A model generated the notes under the pieces. The model was not told the DNA's origin, did no database searches, and worked only from the letters and a program-made list of their open reading frames with translations. A stretch of DNA of 64,000 bases. Origin: Caprimulgus europaeus. Its lineage: Eukaryota; Chordata; Aves; Caprimulgiformes; Caprimulgidae. The DNA is taken from positions 21,033,165 to 21,097,164 of the forward strand of contig OU015538.1 in the NCBI GenBank assembly GCA_907165065.1, written 5' to 3'. The stretch's first letter is position 1. Every line of letters begins with the position of its first letter. Below, one piece after another: positions 21,771 to 32,699 of this stretch. The position numbers were made by a program, and so were the translations under genes.

Positions 21771-22727
21771 TGGCGCCCGGGCTCTATTGATCCGGGGATC
21801 ACCTGGGGGATGTGGCCCTGATCCTGCAGCACGCTCGCTCCCGGCGTGTCCCCATGTCCCCGTGTCCCTCTGCCCTGGCTCGGTCCCTCCTGGGCTCTGT
21901 GGGATGGAGTCCTGGTGTGAGAAAACACTTCGAGTGGGGGCTCAGAGGGTGGAGGTGGGGGAGGACCCACCAAGGAGGATGTGCTCCCCCTATACCTGTG
22001 CCATACTCCCCAGTGATTTGCTCCACACTCATCTCTACTTCTGAATGCCCCCAGGATGCTGAAGGCACCAAGGACCCAGGAGAAGAGCTGGTTTTGGGGA
22101 GCAAGGATTCCCCCTGCTGCTGAGGTGAGGTCCTTCCCCACGTGCTGGGCTCTGCCGAGGGGTCCCACACAGGGGGAGGTGGCTGGGGTGGCTGCAGGGT
22201 GCTGAGGGATGGGTGATGCATGAGAAGGAGAAGCCTTGGCTTGCTTGGGGAGATGGTTCCTTGGGGCTGCACATGGGGAGTCGTTAGTAGTTGGGTGGGG
22301 GGCAGGAAGGGGTAATTACAGCCATCAGTAGGTTTGGCAAGGAGGGAGAGGGGCAGATCCCTGCCAATTCTTGCCCATCACTGCAAGACCTGGTTGGAGA
22401 TGGGAGGAGTGGGACCACCACGCTGTGGACGTGCCACTGCCAGAGAGCCCAGGATCAAAAAGTGAGTGGACAACACCGTGCAAGATAAAATCCAGGAGGG
22501 TTTGTAACTCTAGTGATGGGAACATTGGCCAGCCTCGCAGGATGGCACGTCCTCCTCGAGCTGCTCAGCCCCTCGCTGCCTGCAGATGGGCTTCCTGGGG
22601 GACAAGGGAGCTGGGGACAGGGACATCCACAGCCCACACTGCAGGTGAGGGCAAGAGGCAAGAGCAGCCCCAGTGCAGGAATGAATGTGAGAAAAGCAGA
22701 CTTTGCTCTGGGTGGGGAATCACCGAG

Positions 22728-22850
22728 GGATTAAAGGTTTAATAAGATCAGAGGGACAAAGCAATAATTAGCCTAAATTATGCTGTAATTTAGGAAATTA
22801 AAAACAAAGCCTCTCATGTCAGAGTAATAACTATGCCAGAGACAGGGGGG
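22728..22850. promoter_or_regulatory. Candidate conserved non-coding element
   Basis: About 120 bp dominated by homeodomain-type words: GGTTTAATAAGATCAG, GCAATAATTAGCC, TAAATTATGCTGTAATTTAGG and GGAAATTAAAAAC. It ends abruptly at G-rich sequence on both sides. No coding potential. Confidence 0.4.
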
Positions 22851-23374
22851 GAGATGAAGAGCAAAGGGGGATGTGACAACTTGGGGTGAGGAAATCAGGG
22901 GAGCGGCCCCCACTCAGAGCCGGGAGGGGCGATGGAAGAGGAAGGGGAGGGAGTAAAGCCCAGCTGGGGCGGGGGGGGCTCAGCTCCGGACCCCCTCGGT
23001 GACGTGCCAGGCGTGCAGGCTGGGTGCAGCCCTCACCCTCACCTCCCACCCCAGGGTCCTGCTGGGGGTCTGCTGTGAGTGGGAGGGGGCTGGTGCTGCT
23101 TTTGAGGCAGCCAGCACCCTGGGGCTTGGACCCCCTTATCCCATGGGTCTGCTGCCCACCAAAAGCCCCCTCCATGCCCAGGCAGCCCAGCCCTCGCCCT
23201 TGCCAGCAGCTTGCCCAAGGTCCCAGCGATGCTCAGCACCAGACTTTGCCCAGGTCCCGCACCGAGGGCTGCCCGGGGGGGCTGTGGGACCCCCGCTCTC
23301 CCCACACACTGGGGCAGGGGGCTGGGGGAGCCGCCCTGGGCCAGGGGCGGCATTTTCACTGGTACTGAAGAATT

Positions 23375-23580
23375 TGCCTGGAGAGACAATCAGCTCAGAC
23401 CCCGAGACAAGCTCATTACAATAACATCAAGATTAAATGGGATGTAGAAACAGCTGTCCTAAAGCTCCTTAAAGGATCTGAACAGATGTAACAAAAATAG
23501 ATTTACATTTAATTTATTACGTTTTTCCTCCCTTAACGTTTAGATCATTTGGTTTTTTTAATAGTGTTTTATCTCTACCT
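23375..23580. promoter_or_regulatory. Candidate conserved non-coding element
   Basis: Contains CAAGCTCATTACAATAAC, ATCAAGATTAAATGG, a CAGATG E-box at 23483-23488, ACATTTAATTTATTACG and GATCATTTGG. It begins directly after a GC-rich block, without any repeat boundary. Composition and motif density suggest an enhancer. Confidence 0.4.
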
Positions 23581-23924
23581 GGACCTCCCCAGCTACTGCT
23601 GTCTCCCTGCTTAACCAGAGACCTTCATTCTGCAACCCAGTCACGAGGAAAAAACCCATTTCAGGGGATTTGGGACACTGAGCTGGCCCTGTTGGGTATG
23701 TTGGCACTTGGATTGGATGCCCAGTTGCAAACGAGATAAATGTGAAGGGAAGAAGTAGGGCAGCGAGATGCTCAGAGCAGCTTTGGACTTGACCTTGCTC
23801 AGGCTGGGCTGCTGAAGGCAGTTGCCTGTGGCTGAAAGAGCTGATTTCAAGCTCTGGATCTCCTGTATCCGCTTGAGATGAGAGATGAAGAGAGAGTGGT
23901 TTGTTCAGCCCTGCCAAACGGAGG

Positions 23925-24075
23925 TTGAGAGAGGATGTAATGACTCTTCATAAACATATTTGGGGAAACAAACACCAAGGAGGGAGACAAACCATTTACC
24001 TGAAGTGATAATATCAACACGAGATCAAATGGCTGTAAATTAGTCACTCATTAATTCAGGCTGGAAATCGGGAAA
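23925..24075. promoter_or_regulatory. Candidate conserved non-coding element
   Basis: GATGTAATGACTC, CATAAACATATTTGG, GTGATAATATCAACACG, GTAAATTAGTCAC and CATTAATTCAGG fall within 150 bp. Unique, non-coding, AT-rich against GC-rich flanks. Confidence 0.35.
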
Positions 24076-24132
24076 AGGTTTCTGACCAGCTGAGGGGGGA
24101 GAGTCTGGAGCAGCCTGTGGGGACAGGGACAT

Positions 24133-24248
24133 GCTGGCCGGGGACCAGGACCCTCGCTGGGGACCAGGACCTTGGCTGGGGACCAGGACTCAGCTGGAAC
24201 CAGGACCCTCGCTGGGGACCAGGACCCTGGCTGGGACCAGGAGGGAGC
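24133..24248. repeat. Short minisatellite, unit about 19 bp, six copies
   Basis: The unit CTGGGGACCAGGACCCTGG and close variants (18-23 bp) are repeated six times head to tail. No coding meaning. Confidence 0.85.
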
Positions 24249-25328
24249 TCAGCGGGTTTACAGAGGAGGTTGTGCTGCTGAACATGAAGCCCACCAAGCC
24301 CAGGGATGTTGAGCAGGAATTGGAGTGTCTGATCTGTTACACCCAGCAGCTTTTTCACAGTCATCATCGTGGAGAGAAGGAAGTGCTCAGCAGAAAAGCT
24401 GGTCATTCGATAACACCCTCCAGGGATGCTAACAACCACGGGGGCTGATAGCCTCCTCCTGTGTCTCCACAGCCAGCCACAGGACCAGGAAGGACAAACA
24501 CCCGTGTCTGGGCAGTGCCCCAACCCTTCTCCTCTCCAGGAAAAGCTGCTTGGGAGGCAGAATGGCAGAACTAGGGCAGAGACGGGGCAGAGAACCCACC
24601 CCAGGGCTGTGCCAGCTGGAAAACCTGCCTCTGGGCTGCTGAAAATCCCGACCACCCTCCCAGCATGGGCTGCAGGGATTCCACGTGCTGGGATACAGGC
24701 CCCTGACTCAGACAGTGAACTTTCTCTTTTGCCAGTCCCTTGCCATCTCCCTCTGCGCTGTCCTGGCACTGAGCCTGCATCCATCCCTGCGAGCATCCCC
24801 GTTCAGGGGTGTGGGTACCACCTGGCTGTTAACATCACCGGAGCCCACCCGGTGGTGCCGCTCCCCTGGCAGGTCCAACACCCCGCTCCCTCGCAGGCAG
24901 ATAATTACCATCTCCTGAACTCCATCCTAATGAGCCCAGGTGCTCATTTCCCATCCAAGCAATTTAGTCAGCAGATCCTCCAGCGAAGGCAGAGTCTCAG
25001 GGAAGGGCTGGGGCTGTGATGGATGCGTAGGACATCTGAGCACAATTACCCCCTCGAGGAGGGGAAGTGAACGTGCAGATAAGGAAAAAGGCTGGAGAGC
25101 AAGGGGAAGGGGAAGAGACAAAGGAAAGACAGAGGAAAATGCAGCCTAGATAGTGATGGGAAGGGAAAGCAGGAGAGGCTCTAACAGATGATGTTCTGTG
25201 GGATCTCTGTGCCTGAGAGATCTCTGCACCTTCACGATCATGGTCCGAAACAGCGTCCTGGGAAACCCAGGCCCCGTGCCCATGGGAGCACCAGCAGCCA
25301 GCAAGATCCAAATGCTGTCAACACTAAC
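24249..25328. other. Gene-free unique sequence
   Basis: No gene or known repeat is recognised. An AT-rich patch (GCAGATAATTACCATCTCC, CCTAATGAGCCC, CAATTTAGTCAG) at about 24897-24970 is the only enhancer-like segment. Confidence 0.4.
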
Positions 25329-25620
25329 ACAGCAAAGAAATTCTTCCTCACATCCCATCTCAACTGCCCTGGGCACAACTTGAGGCCATTTCCTCTTGTC
25401 CTGTCCCTTGCTCCCTGGTGGAACAGACCCACCCCCACCTCTCTGCACCCTCCTTGCAGGGACTTGGACAGAGCCAGAAGGTCTCCCCTCAGCCTCCTTT
25501 TCTCCAGGCTCAACACCCCCAGTTCCCTCAGCCGGGAACTCAGCACACTTGTGCTCCAGACCCTTCCCCAGCTCCGTTGCCCTTCTCTGGACACACTCCA
25601 GCACCTCCAGGTCCTTCATT
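25329..25620 (-). mobile_element. CR1 LINE internal fragment lacking its 3' end
   Basis: It matches the young CR1 subfamily from CAGCAAAGAAATTCTTCCTC to CACTCCAGCACCTCCAGG, but the ~190 bp that normally follow toward the CR1 3' end are missing. CR1 copies are usually 5' truncated with an intact 3' end, so this one has suffered a deletion or arose by an unusual route. Confidence 0.88.
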
Positions 25621-26317
25621 ACCATCCTTATGAAGGATCTCGGGAGCATCTTCTGTGGCTGGGCTGGGCTGGAGCCGACACTCCATTTCTCTGGCTGGGC
25701 ACAGAGCAGCAGCACAATGCACCGTTGGTCCGGCTCAGGGCCAGCCCCACCCCAGGACAGGTTTTTAGCCCAATTTCCAGCCCCTCTGCCACAGACACCA
25801 TCTGCCAAGCCCACCCCGACGTGTCTCACAGTCCCCACGCAGCCTCCGGTCCCGTGTCCGCTCCCAGCACAGCCTGGCTGTGGATCTCTGAGCCTGGTTT
25901 CCCGGCGCTGCCGGGCACACGCTGCACGCTCAGCGTGAGCACGAGCGTCCATCTGTCCCCCAGCAATAACCTGGAGTCCATGGGCTAATTTAACCCAACC
26001 TGACAGGTCTCTCGAGCACGTCATTCCAGCAAGCTTCCAGCGGGACGGACTCACAATCGCACGGCAGACACCCGATGGGAAGCGCCAGTGCCGAGGCTGG
26101 GGGAAATGTTAGGAGGGGTTTGGGGCTAGAGTTGCTTTTTCAAGGTGGGTGAGTACCAGAGCAGCAGAATAAAGTGATTTTCATCAAAAGAGGAATCTCT
26201 GCAGTTTCCCAAAAGCAAAGCAGCGTTGTGCAGGGACCAGTGCATCCCATCTCTTTGGTGGGAGAAATCAAGGAGCTGGTGGATGGAAGTGAATGACCTG
26301 GCAATGCAGGTAGAGAA
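25621..26317. other. Gene-free unique sequence
   Basis: No gene or repeat is recognised. GC-rich up to about 26090, more balanced after that. Confidence 0.4.
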
Positions 26318-26473
26318 ACAGAGTCCCAGACTGGTTTGGGTTGGAAAGGACCTCAAAGCTCATCCAGATCCAACCCCCCTGCCAGCAGCAGGGACACCTT
26401 CCACTAGACCAGGTTGCTCAAAGCCTCATCCAACCTGGCCTTCAACACTTCCAGGGAGGAGCAGCCACAACTA
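26318..26473 (-). mobile_element. CR1 LINE 3' fragment
   Basis: GAGTCCCAGACTGGTTTGGG, then ACCAGGTTGCTCAAAGCC; truncated at AGGAGCAGCCACAACT. Same subfamily as 6797-7030. Confidence 0.86.
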
Positions 26474-27779
26474 GAGGGAAGGAGCAGAGACAGACCCCCA
26501 GCACCCCACAGCCAGGCTGCTCCAGGGCCCCCCGTGGGGACAGGAACTAAAAGGATCTTTGGATAAAGACAAAGGGTCTCAGCTTTCCCGCAGCCCCCCG
26601 CAGCCCCCTGCCCTCCCTGCTTTCCCAGCCCCCTGCCCGTCTGTCAGCTCCTCCCGCCCAGCCAAGGCGTTCTTCAGCACCAGCCTATTCCTCGGTGATG
26701 AAACGGCCACTCAGCCGGTGCCGGGCGAGAGACAGTGACCTTGTGTCCCCCTTCTCAGTCTCCTGAAACAGCAGCTGAAAGATGGGGACAAGGTCAGTGA
26801 CTCCTGCAGGCAGGTTTATTGCCGAGGAGGGGTGAGAGCTGGTCTCCAGGATTAGCTGTCAGTGCTGGTGGGAGTGTTCCTTGAGATGATACAAGAGCAG
26901 GTAGAAGCACTCCTGGACCTCCCCACGTTGTGGGGTGCTGGCAGGGCATGGGGGAGCGATGCAAGGCGATGGGGCTGGTTTGGGACAGAGGGCTGGATCA
27001 GCGTTTGCTGTCCTCCATCCCTCCATCTTTCCATGCTTTTCTCCACCCTCCCTGGCTGCTGCCACACTTTTAGTGATGTGGCCATGGGGGACCCATCAGA
27101 AACATGGTGGGACACCATGGTAATGGCAGGTAGCATCCATCGCCTGCCTTCAGGTTGATGTGGGCTTTGTGGGGCAGTGTGTGAGGTACAGCAAGGTCTG
27201 TGACCTACCCCATGGGGTCTGTCCCCATGGGGTCTGTCCCCATCCACCCCATGGGGTCTGTCCCTCTCCCTCTTCCTTCACCTCCCTCTGTATTCCATCA
27301 AAATGGTCTCACTCCTTCCTTCCCCGTGGGCACACGCCGTGTCCGCAGCGCGATAGCCGGGGTGGACAGTCTCACCAGCTTTTCCATGGGGAGCAGGAAC
27401 TGGGTCAGCCCCACCACGATGGGAGCCAGGGTGGCAGAGCTGGCACTTGTGGGCACTGGGCTGGTGATTCAGAGGGTGGTGGTTGCTTCTGCCAAACCAG
27501 GGCTGGTTCAGCCGTGCCAGGGGTGCTGCGCTGCTGCAGGTCCCCTCTAGTGACCATTCTTATTTCACTGGAAACAAAGTTTTTCCTTTTTTTTCTGGTA
27601 ATTGTACACATTTCGAGCAAACTCGTTGCTTTCATGTTAGAGAGGAAGCGTGAGTCCCAGTGAGATCCAGCGCATCCTCCATATGTCATGGCACGGGAAT
27701 GTCCCCCATGGGACCTTCTCTCCCGGTGGGTTTGTCACCCACAGCCACACAGGGACATCACCATGATGGGGCCTCAGGG
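26474..27779. other. Gene-free sequence with a short tandem repeat
   Basis: Mixed unique sequence. A 15-16-bp unit (CCCCATGGGGTCTGT) is repeated three to four times at 27207-27263, each copy holding the self-complementary CCCCATGGGG. No gene is recognised. Confidence 0.45.
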
Positions 27780-28130
27780 ACAAATGCTCTGTTTGCTATA
27801 AAATCCCCCTTCAAAGAGTTACCACGACTCCCGCGATAAAAAAAGAACTCCACTGTCTGTAACAGTTTTAAATCCGTCACCGGGAGATTAAATTCTAAAG
27901 GGATTTTAGCTTTCAATATAAACAGCAGATTCTTAAGTACCTCTTCATTTTCTGCGTTTTGGGAAAGACACAGAAAGACCTAAAATCCTCCCAAATCCTC
28001 CAGCGTTACGGCAGCGCCGAGCAGAGCCGGGCCGGGCGCGGGGTGAGGGCCGCGGGCAGGTCGCTCCCCGGGGAGCTGCTTCGTGACTGCGCTGGAGGCG
28101 GCGGTGACGGCGCTGCCGTTCCTGACTAAC
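27780..28130. promoter_or_regulatory. Candidate regulatory block: AT-rich element plus CpG-rich patch
   Basis: 27780-27960 is AT-rich (TTTGCTATAAAATCC, AGTTTTAAATCCG, GGAGATTAAATTC, TTTCAATATAAACAGC) and is followed without repeat boundary by a CpG-rich patch (about 27998-28120; GCGTTACGGCAGCGCCG, CCGGGCGCGG). The pairing could be an enhancer or a weak promoter of an unseen transcript. No exon is recognisable next to it. Confidence 0.35.
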
Positions 28131-28302
28131 CACATCGGGAACAGGAGGAGGGGAAGGTCCCCAGCTCCCCCGGGGCAAAGACGCATCAGAAATACCAGGA
28201 GTATTACGGGGAGCTGCCTGTCTGGAGCCGGGGGAGAAGGGAAAGGTGTTGGGAAAGCTGCTGGGCAGGGGGGCACAGAGGATGCAGCGAGCAGCGTGGA
28301 GC

Positions 28303-28388
28303 ATCACAGAATCATCCCAGAGTGGTGGGGTGGGAAGGGACCTCTGGAGATCATCCAGTCCAACCCCCCCTGCCCAAGCAGGGCGAGG
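28303..28388 (-). mobile_element. CR1 LINE extreme 3' fragment
   Basis: CATCACAGAATCATCCCAG and GAGATCATCCAGTCCAACC, with similarity ending near 28388. It is of the type seen at 34848-35227. Confidence 0.82.
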
Positions 28389-29021
28389 GAGGTGTGGGGC
28401 AGCTGCCCCCCTGGGTGGGAAGGTGTGGGGGTGCCGGGTGCCTCCGGTCATCTGGCTGGAAATTTCCCATGAGCTGTGCGCATCCCAGACGAGGCCGAGT
28501 GACGATGCCTTGATGAGACACCAGCCCGCAGTCAAATTCCTGCTCAGGTTCTTTGTCTTCACCTGGGTGCGGACTCGAGTCGGAAACCAAGCTACCGGGC
28601 GTGTCGGCATCCCGCTGTCTGCGGGTGCCTTCCACCGCCCCGCCTTCATCTCCTCCACCCCCAGCTCCGCTCTCAGGGCCGGCGGTTGGTGGGTTGATGG
28701 GTTCAACCGCAGCCTCGGAGGAGGGGAGATGCCAGACATTCCCCCCCAGGCCAAGGTGAGCCCCGTCTGGCATCCCCTGAGTCACCCCAGGCTTGCCCTG
28801 CTGCCGGCCCTGGCACTGGCATCAGCCAGGGCAGAGCTGGCATTGCCACCACAGCAGGCAACGTCACCACGCTGACACCAGCCGGGCCTGCCGATGGGGA
28901 AGTGACTGGCAGAGGGAAACAGGAGCTGCTGTCCTGTCCCTGGGTGACAGCAGAGGCTTCCTCCAAGGCCACCAGCTGTCCTGGTTCCTCTTCTGGCTTT
29001 TCAGGAGTGGCTCTGCTGAGT

Positions 29022-29110
29022 TTTTAATTTTTTAAATTATTTTTATTTATTTATTTAATTTATTTATATTTTAACTTTTACCTTACAGAACTTAAAAGTT
29101 TGGGGTTTTT
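29022..29110. repeat. AT-rich low-complexity tract
   Basis: A run of TTTAATTTTTTAAATTATTT-like sequence with TTTATTTATTTA repeats over nearly 90 bp lies just upstream of a CR1 copy. Possibly a degenerate microsatellite. Confidence 0.7.
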
Positions 29111-29121
29111 TAAAAAAGTTT

Positions 29122-29240
29122 GAGGCTTTGAGCAACCTGGTCTAGTGGAAGGTGTCCCTGCTGATGGCAGGGGGTTGGGACTGGATGAGCTTTAGGGCCC
29201 CTTCCATTCCAAACCAGTCTGGGACTCTATGATTCTGTAA
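29122..29240 (+). mobile_element. CR1 LINE 3' tail
   Basis: GAGCAACCTGGTCTAGTGG through CAAACCAGTCTGGGACTC to TATGATTCTGT. Same subfamily as 45780-46016. Confidence 0.86.
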
Positions 29241-30129
29241 ATAAAACTGCAGCAGCTCCCCATGGTGCCCATCCCTCCTCGCATGGCCAAGGCTCTCCTT
29301 GTGCATATCTTGGATGCTCCAACAGTCCTGGCATCAGAAGCCAGCGTGGAAGGTCCAGAGGTTCACTTGAATTCCAGGGTAAACAACCCCACTTTGGGAC
29401 AACAGGAAGGTCAGGGACTTCTGATCTCCTCCTTCATCTTTCCCCACCAAAAGCCATTGCTGCTGTCCCACCACCTTGTGCTGGGGCCCACAGACAGCGA
29501 GGGGTTAACGGAAACTCTGCCTTGAAGGTGAATTCTCTTTTATTAAAAAGAAAAAAAGAAAGCAACCAAACAAAGCAATGTAGTTCTGTATGGAAATAAC
29601 CCAACCAAGGAAGGAGGAACCACCTGAATGCTAAAAGCTTGCTCTGAATTCCTTTTTTCTCCCCCCTGAGTAGCTCGTTCTGCATATTTGCCGTGAGCTC
29701 AGCCACAAAGAACTGTTGGGTCTTGTAAAATCCTGCACCAGTGGCCAGAGCCCAAGTCAGAGATGCCCCTGAGCGATTGTTACCCCAGACGCCTCGGCTT
29801 CCCGGGGCACATCCCAGGCTGGAGCCGCCTCGGAGTTTCGCCTGAGCCCGGAGCTGCCCGGAGGGATGGGGAGCGGGCAGGAGGAGCCGGACCCACGGCT
29901 CATTCCTCCTGTGACCTCCTGGCCGGTGGGCAAGCAGGACCTGTCCGTGGAGGGGGTGAAAAGGCTCCTTCTCATGGGGAAGCTGAACTTAACACAGTCA
30001 GAATGGGGACTTGCAGCTGACGTTGGGTCTTTGGCCACCCCACCGGTGGGGAGATGGAGTCCGTCCTCCCTAGGGCAGCCAGGTCAGCCCGGGCTCTGCT
30101 CCCTTTGTGCTGCATTTGGGGAGAAATGG

Positions 30130-30560
30130 GGATGAAGCAGCAATTTTGAGTCTGGAAGCAACAAAAATAGCGACTGGCTGTCATGGAAGCTGTTTGCAAT
30201 CAGCCCGCGCGCTGGAGTCGATGCACATGAAACGTATTTTGAGCAATTATGAAGAGCGAACAAATTAGCAAAGAATCAGAGTCTGTTCATGAACAATTCA
30301 CAAGCAGGAAGAAAGAAAAAAAGGGCAAAATGCTTTGAATAAGTTATTTGCTATAAATAGTTTGCCCAGTTCGAGGAGCGAGTGACAAACACAGTCAAGG
30401 GAAGGCGAGGATAATACATCACAAAATGTACTTTGTTCATTTATTTGACAAGTGTAGCTAAGTTTTAATTATTTATGATTATACTTCATAATGTGCTAGC
30501 ACATGTTCTGAAGAATATTTTAGTTTCAGTAATCTGAGACCTTGCTCCAGCACTGTCCAG
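30130..30560. promoter_or_regulatory. Candidate conserved non-coding element with MEF2-type site
   Basis: About 430 bp of AT-rich unique DNA. It includes GAGCAATTATGAAGAGCG, CAAATTAGCAAAG, a perfect MEF2-type word CTATAAATAG at 30351-30360, GTTTTAATTATTTATG and ATGTGCTAGCACATG, an imperfect inverted repeat. No open frame of note and no repeat family. With the next block it is the longest AT-rich unique stretch in the window. Confidence 0.4.
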
Positions 30561-30689
30561 GCTATTAAATCCCCACGGCTCGGCGGGGAGCGAGGGACCT
30601 TCCCCGCATGTGGAGCCCGGAGCGTGGGAATTAGCGAGGAGCAGCTGGAGCCCTGCTGGGTTTGTAACCCAGGTAAGGAACCTCATTGT

Positions 30690-31150
30690 TTGAAAATACC
30701 GAATTGTGAACCTGACAATATGCCTTTAATCTTTGTCACTTCACATGCCAAATCCCAGAAGTGCTGAATTATTAAGTCTAAAGTTCCAAAATAAACTCTC
30801 ACTCAGAAGATTATTTCCATATCATTTGAAATTTCCTGCTCTAATAACTCCTGCGCTCGCTCTGTCTCTCGCCCTAATCCTGTTTCGAAAGGCTGAGCCC
30901 AGCCCTGGGCCGGAGCAGAGCCCCTGGGGTGGGCTCACCTTCCCCTCCCCTCCCCAGACAAACCTCCATCCCCCAAACTGCTGACGGCTTAATTATTGCA
31001 CGGGATAATTAGCACGAGGAACCAGCCTGAGTCCTCTCCAAACTCATTTCACTGAGGAAATCAATCTGATCCCTCCCAAAGGGCTCCGCTGCCAAACTTA
31101 ATTCCAAATAATTTAACAGAAAAGGTCTTTAATGTTTCAAAAGGGGTAAA
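30690..31150. promoter_or_regulatory. Candidate conserved non-coding elements
   Basis: Two AT-rich sub-blocks (30690-30880 with GAATTATTAAGTC and TTTCCATATCATTTG; 30985-31150 with GGCTTAATTATTGC, GGATAATTAGC and CCAAATAATTTAACAG) are separated by a short GC-rich, C-rich stretch. Unique and non-coding. Confidence 0.38.
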
Positions 31151-31356
31151 ATGCAACGAGACAGTGACCGGCCCCTGGCACTTTGCGGATGCCGCTGGCG
31201 GGATGCCCGTGCCCACCTGGGACCGTGGCAGGTAACGGGGGCTCAGAGCAGTGTGGGCACCTGGCCCTCCCTGCTCCGGTAGCCCTGATCCCAACAGGGA
31301 TGGTCCAAAGGCTGTGGAGCAGCTGAGGGGTCCCCCAGGCAGCAGGATGCTGGTGG

Positions 31357-31588
31357 AGATGGGATGGGATGGGATGGGGATGAAGATAGGGATGGGATGG
31401 GATGGGATGGGATGGGATGGGATGGGATGGGATGGGATGGGATGGGGATGAAGATAGGGATGGGATGGGATGGGATGGGATGGGATGGGATGGGATGGGA
31501 TGGGATGGGGATGGGGAAGGGATGGGATGGGATGGGATGGGATGGGATGGGATGGGATGGGATGGGATGGGATGGGGTGGGATGGGGA
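31357..31588. repeat. Pentanucleotide array (GGGAT)n with interruptions
   Basis: Nearly pure GGGAT units run for about 230 bp, broken by two copies of GGGGATGAAGATAGGG (near 31376-31391 and 31444-31459) and by GGGGATGGGGAAGGG near 31505-31519. The repeated interruption means the array grew partly by larger-unit duplication. Runs of GGG spaced by two bases are compatible with G-quadruplex folding of the plus strand. Confidence 0.95.
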
Positions 31589-31779
31589 GCAGGACAGGCA
31601 GCACTGCTCGCAGACAGGGAGCAGGCAGGAGGTGGGTGCTGCGGGACGTGGGTGGGCACAGGGAAGGATTAGACCCAGACAAAGCTATTTTTTGCCATGA
31701 AAGGGAAACTATGCCTTTGCTCCCTGGATTTTATATACATATATATATATACATGTATGTTTTTCCCCCTGCAGTAACT

Positions 31780-31995
31780 GGAGAATAGAAATAAAATACT
31801 GAATTATTAACTCTAATTACCCCCAGAATTACTTCAATAACAGCGCAATTTCACAGACGGCTGCTGCGAAGACAATGTGCAGGGATAAAAGGAGGCAGAG
31901 AATCCACTTCTACCACAGGAATGTTTGCAATTTATTATTTTCACATTAGCCCTTTTTTCCTTTTTCAGTTTCCTCATCTTTTCCTTAGTGGTGGT
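31780..31995. promoter_or_regulatory. AT-rich unique block, candidate non-coding element
   Basis: GAATTATTAACTCTAATTACC, AGAATTACTTCAATAACAGC and GCAATTTATTATTTTCAC lie between two tandem arrays. A (TA/TATACA) run at about 31733-31757 precedes it. Confidence 0.3.
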
Positions 31996-32111
31996 CAAAT
32001 TTCAAACACTCCAAAGCATCATCCCGATGTGTGGCTGCACCTCGGGAGCATCCCGACCCCTCTGAGAGCAGAGCGGGGCTGGAGACTGTGCAGGAACCGG
32101 CTGGCTTGGGA

Positions 32112-32698
32112 GTGACTGGGACAGAGTGACAGGGATGGAGTGGAAGGGATGGGGTGACAGGGATGGAGTAGCAGGGATGGAATGACAGGGATGGAGCAGC
32201 AGGGATGGGGTGACAAGGATGGAATGGAAGGGTTGGAGCCACAAGGATGAAGCCACAGGGATGGAGTGGCAGAGATGGAGTCACAGGGATGGCGTGACAG
32301 GAATGGAGTGGCAGGGATAGGATGGCAGGATTGGGGGAGCAGGGATGCAGTGGCAGGGATGCAGTGGCAGGGATGGGGTGGCAGTGATGGGGTGGAAAGG
32401 ATGGAGCCAAAGGGATGCGGTGGAAGGAATGGAGCAGCAGGGATGGGGTGGCAGGGATGAGGTGGCAGAGATGGGGTGGCAGAGATGGGGTGGCAGAGAT
32501 GAGGTGGTAGGGATGGGGTGGCAGGGATGAGGTGATAGGGATGGGGTGGCAGGGATGAGGTGGCAGGGATGGGGGGATAGGGATGGGGTTGATAGGGATG
32601 GGGTGGCAGGGATGGGATGGCAGGGATGAGGTGGCAGGGATGGGGGGATAGGGGTGGGGTGGCAGGGATGAGGTGGCAGGGATGAGGTGGCAGGGATG
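32112..32698. repeat. Minisatellite, 15-bp unit, about 39 copies
   Basis: The unit GGGATGGGGTGGCAG, with variants such as GGGATGAGGTGGCAG and GGGATGGAGTGACAG, fills about 587 bp. The right half (after about 32440) is more homogeneous than the left. Because 15 is a multiple of three it creates long frames on both strands, which are not genes. It shares the GGGATGGGGTGG motif with the GGGAT array 520 bp upstream. Confidence 0.95.
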
Positions 32699-32699
32699 C

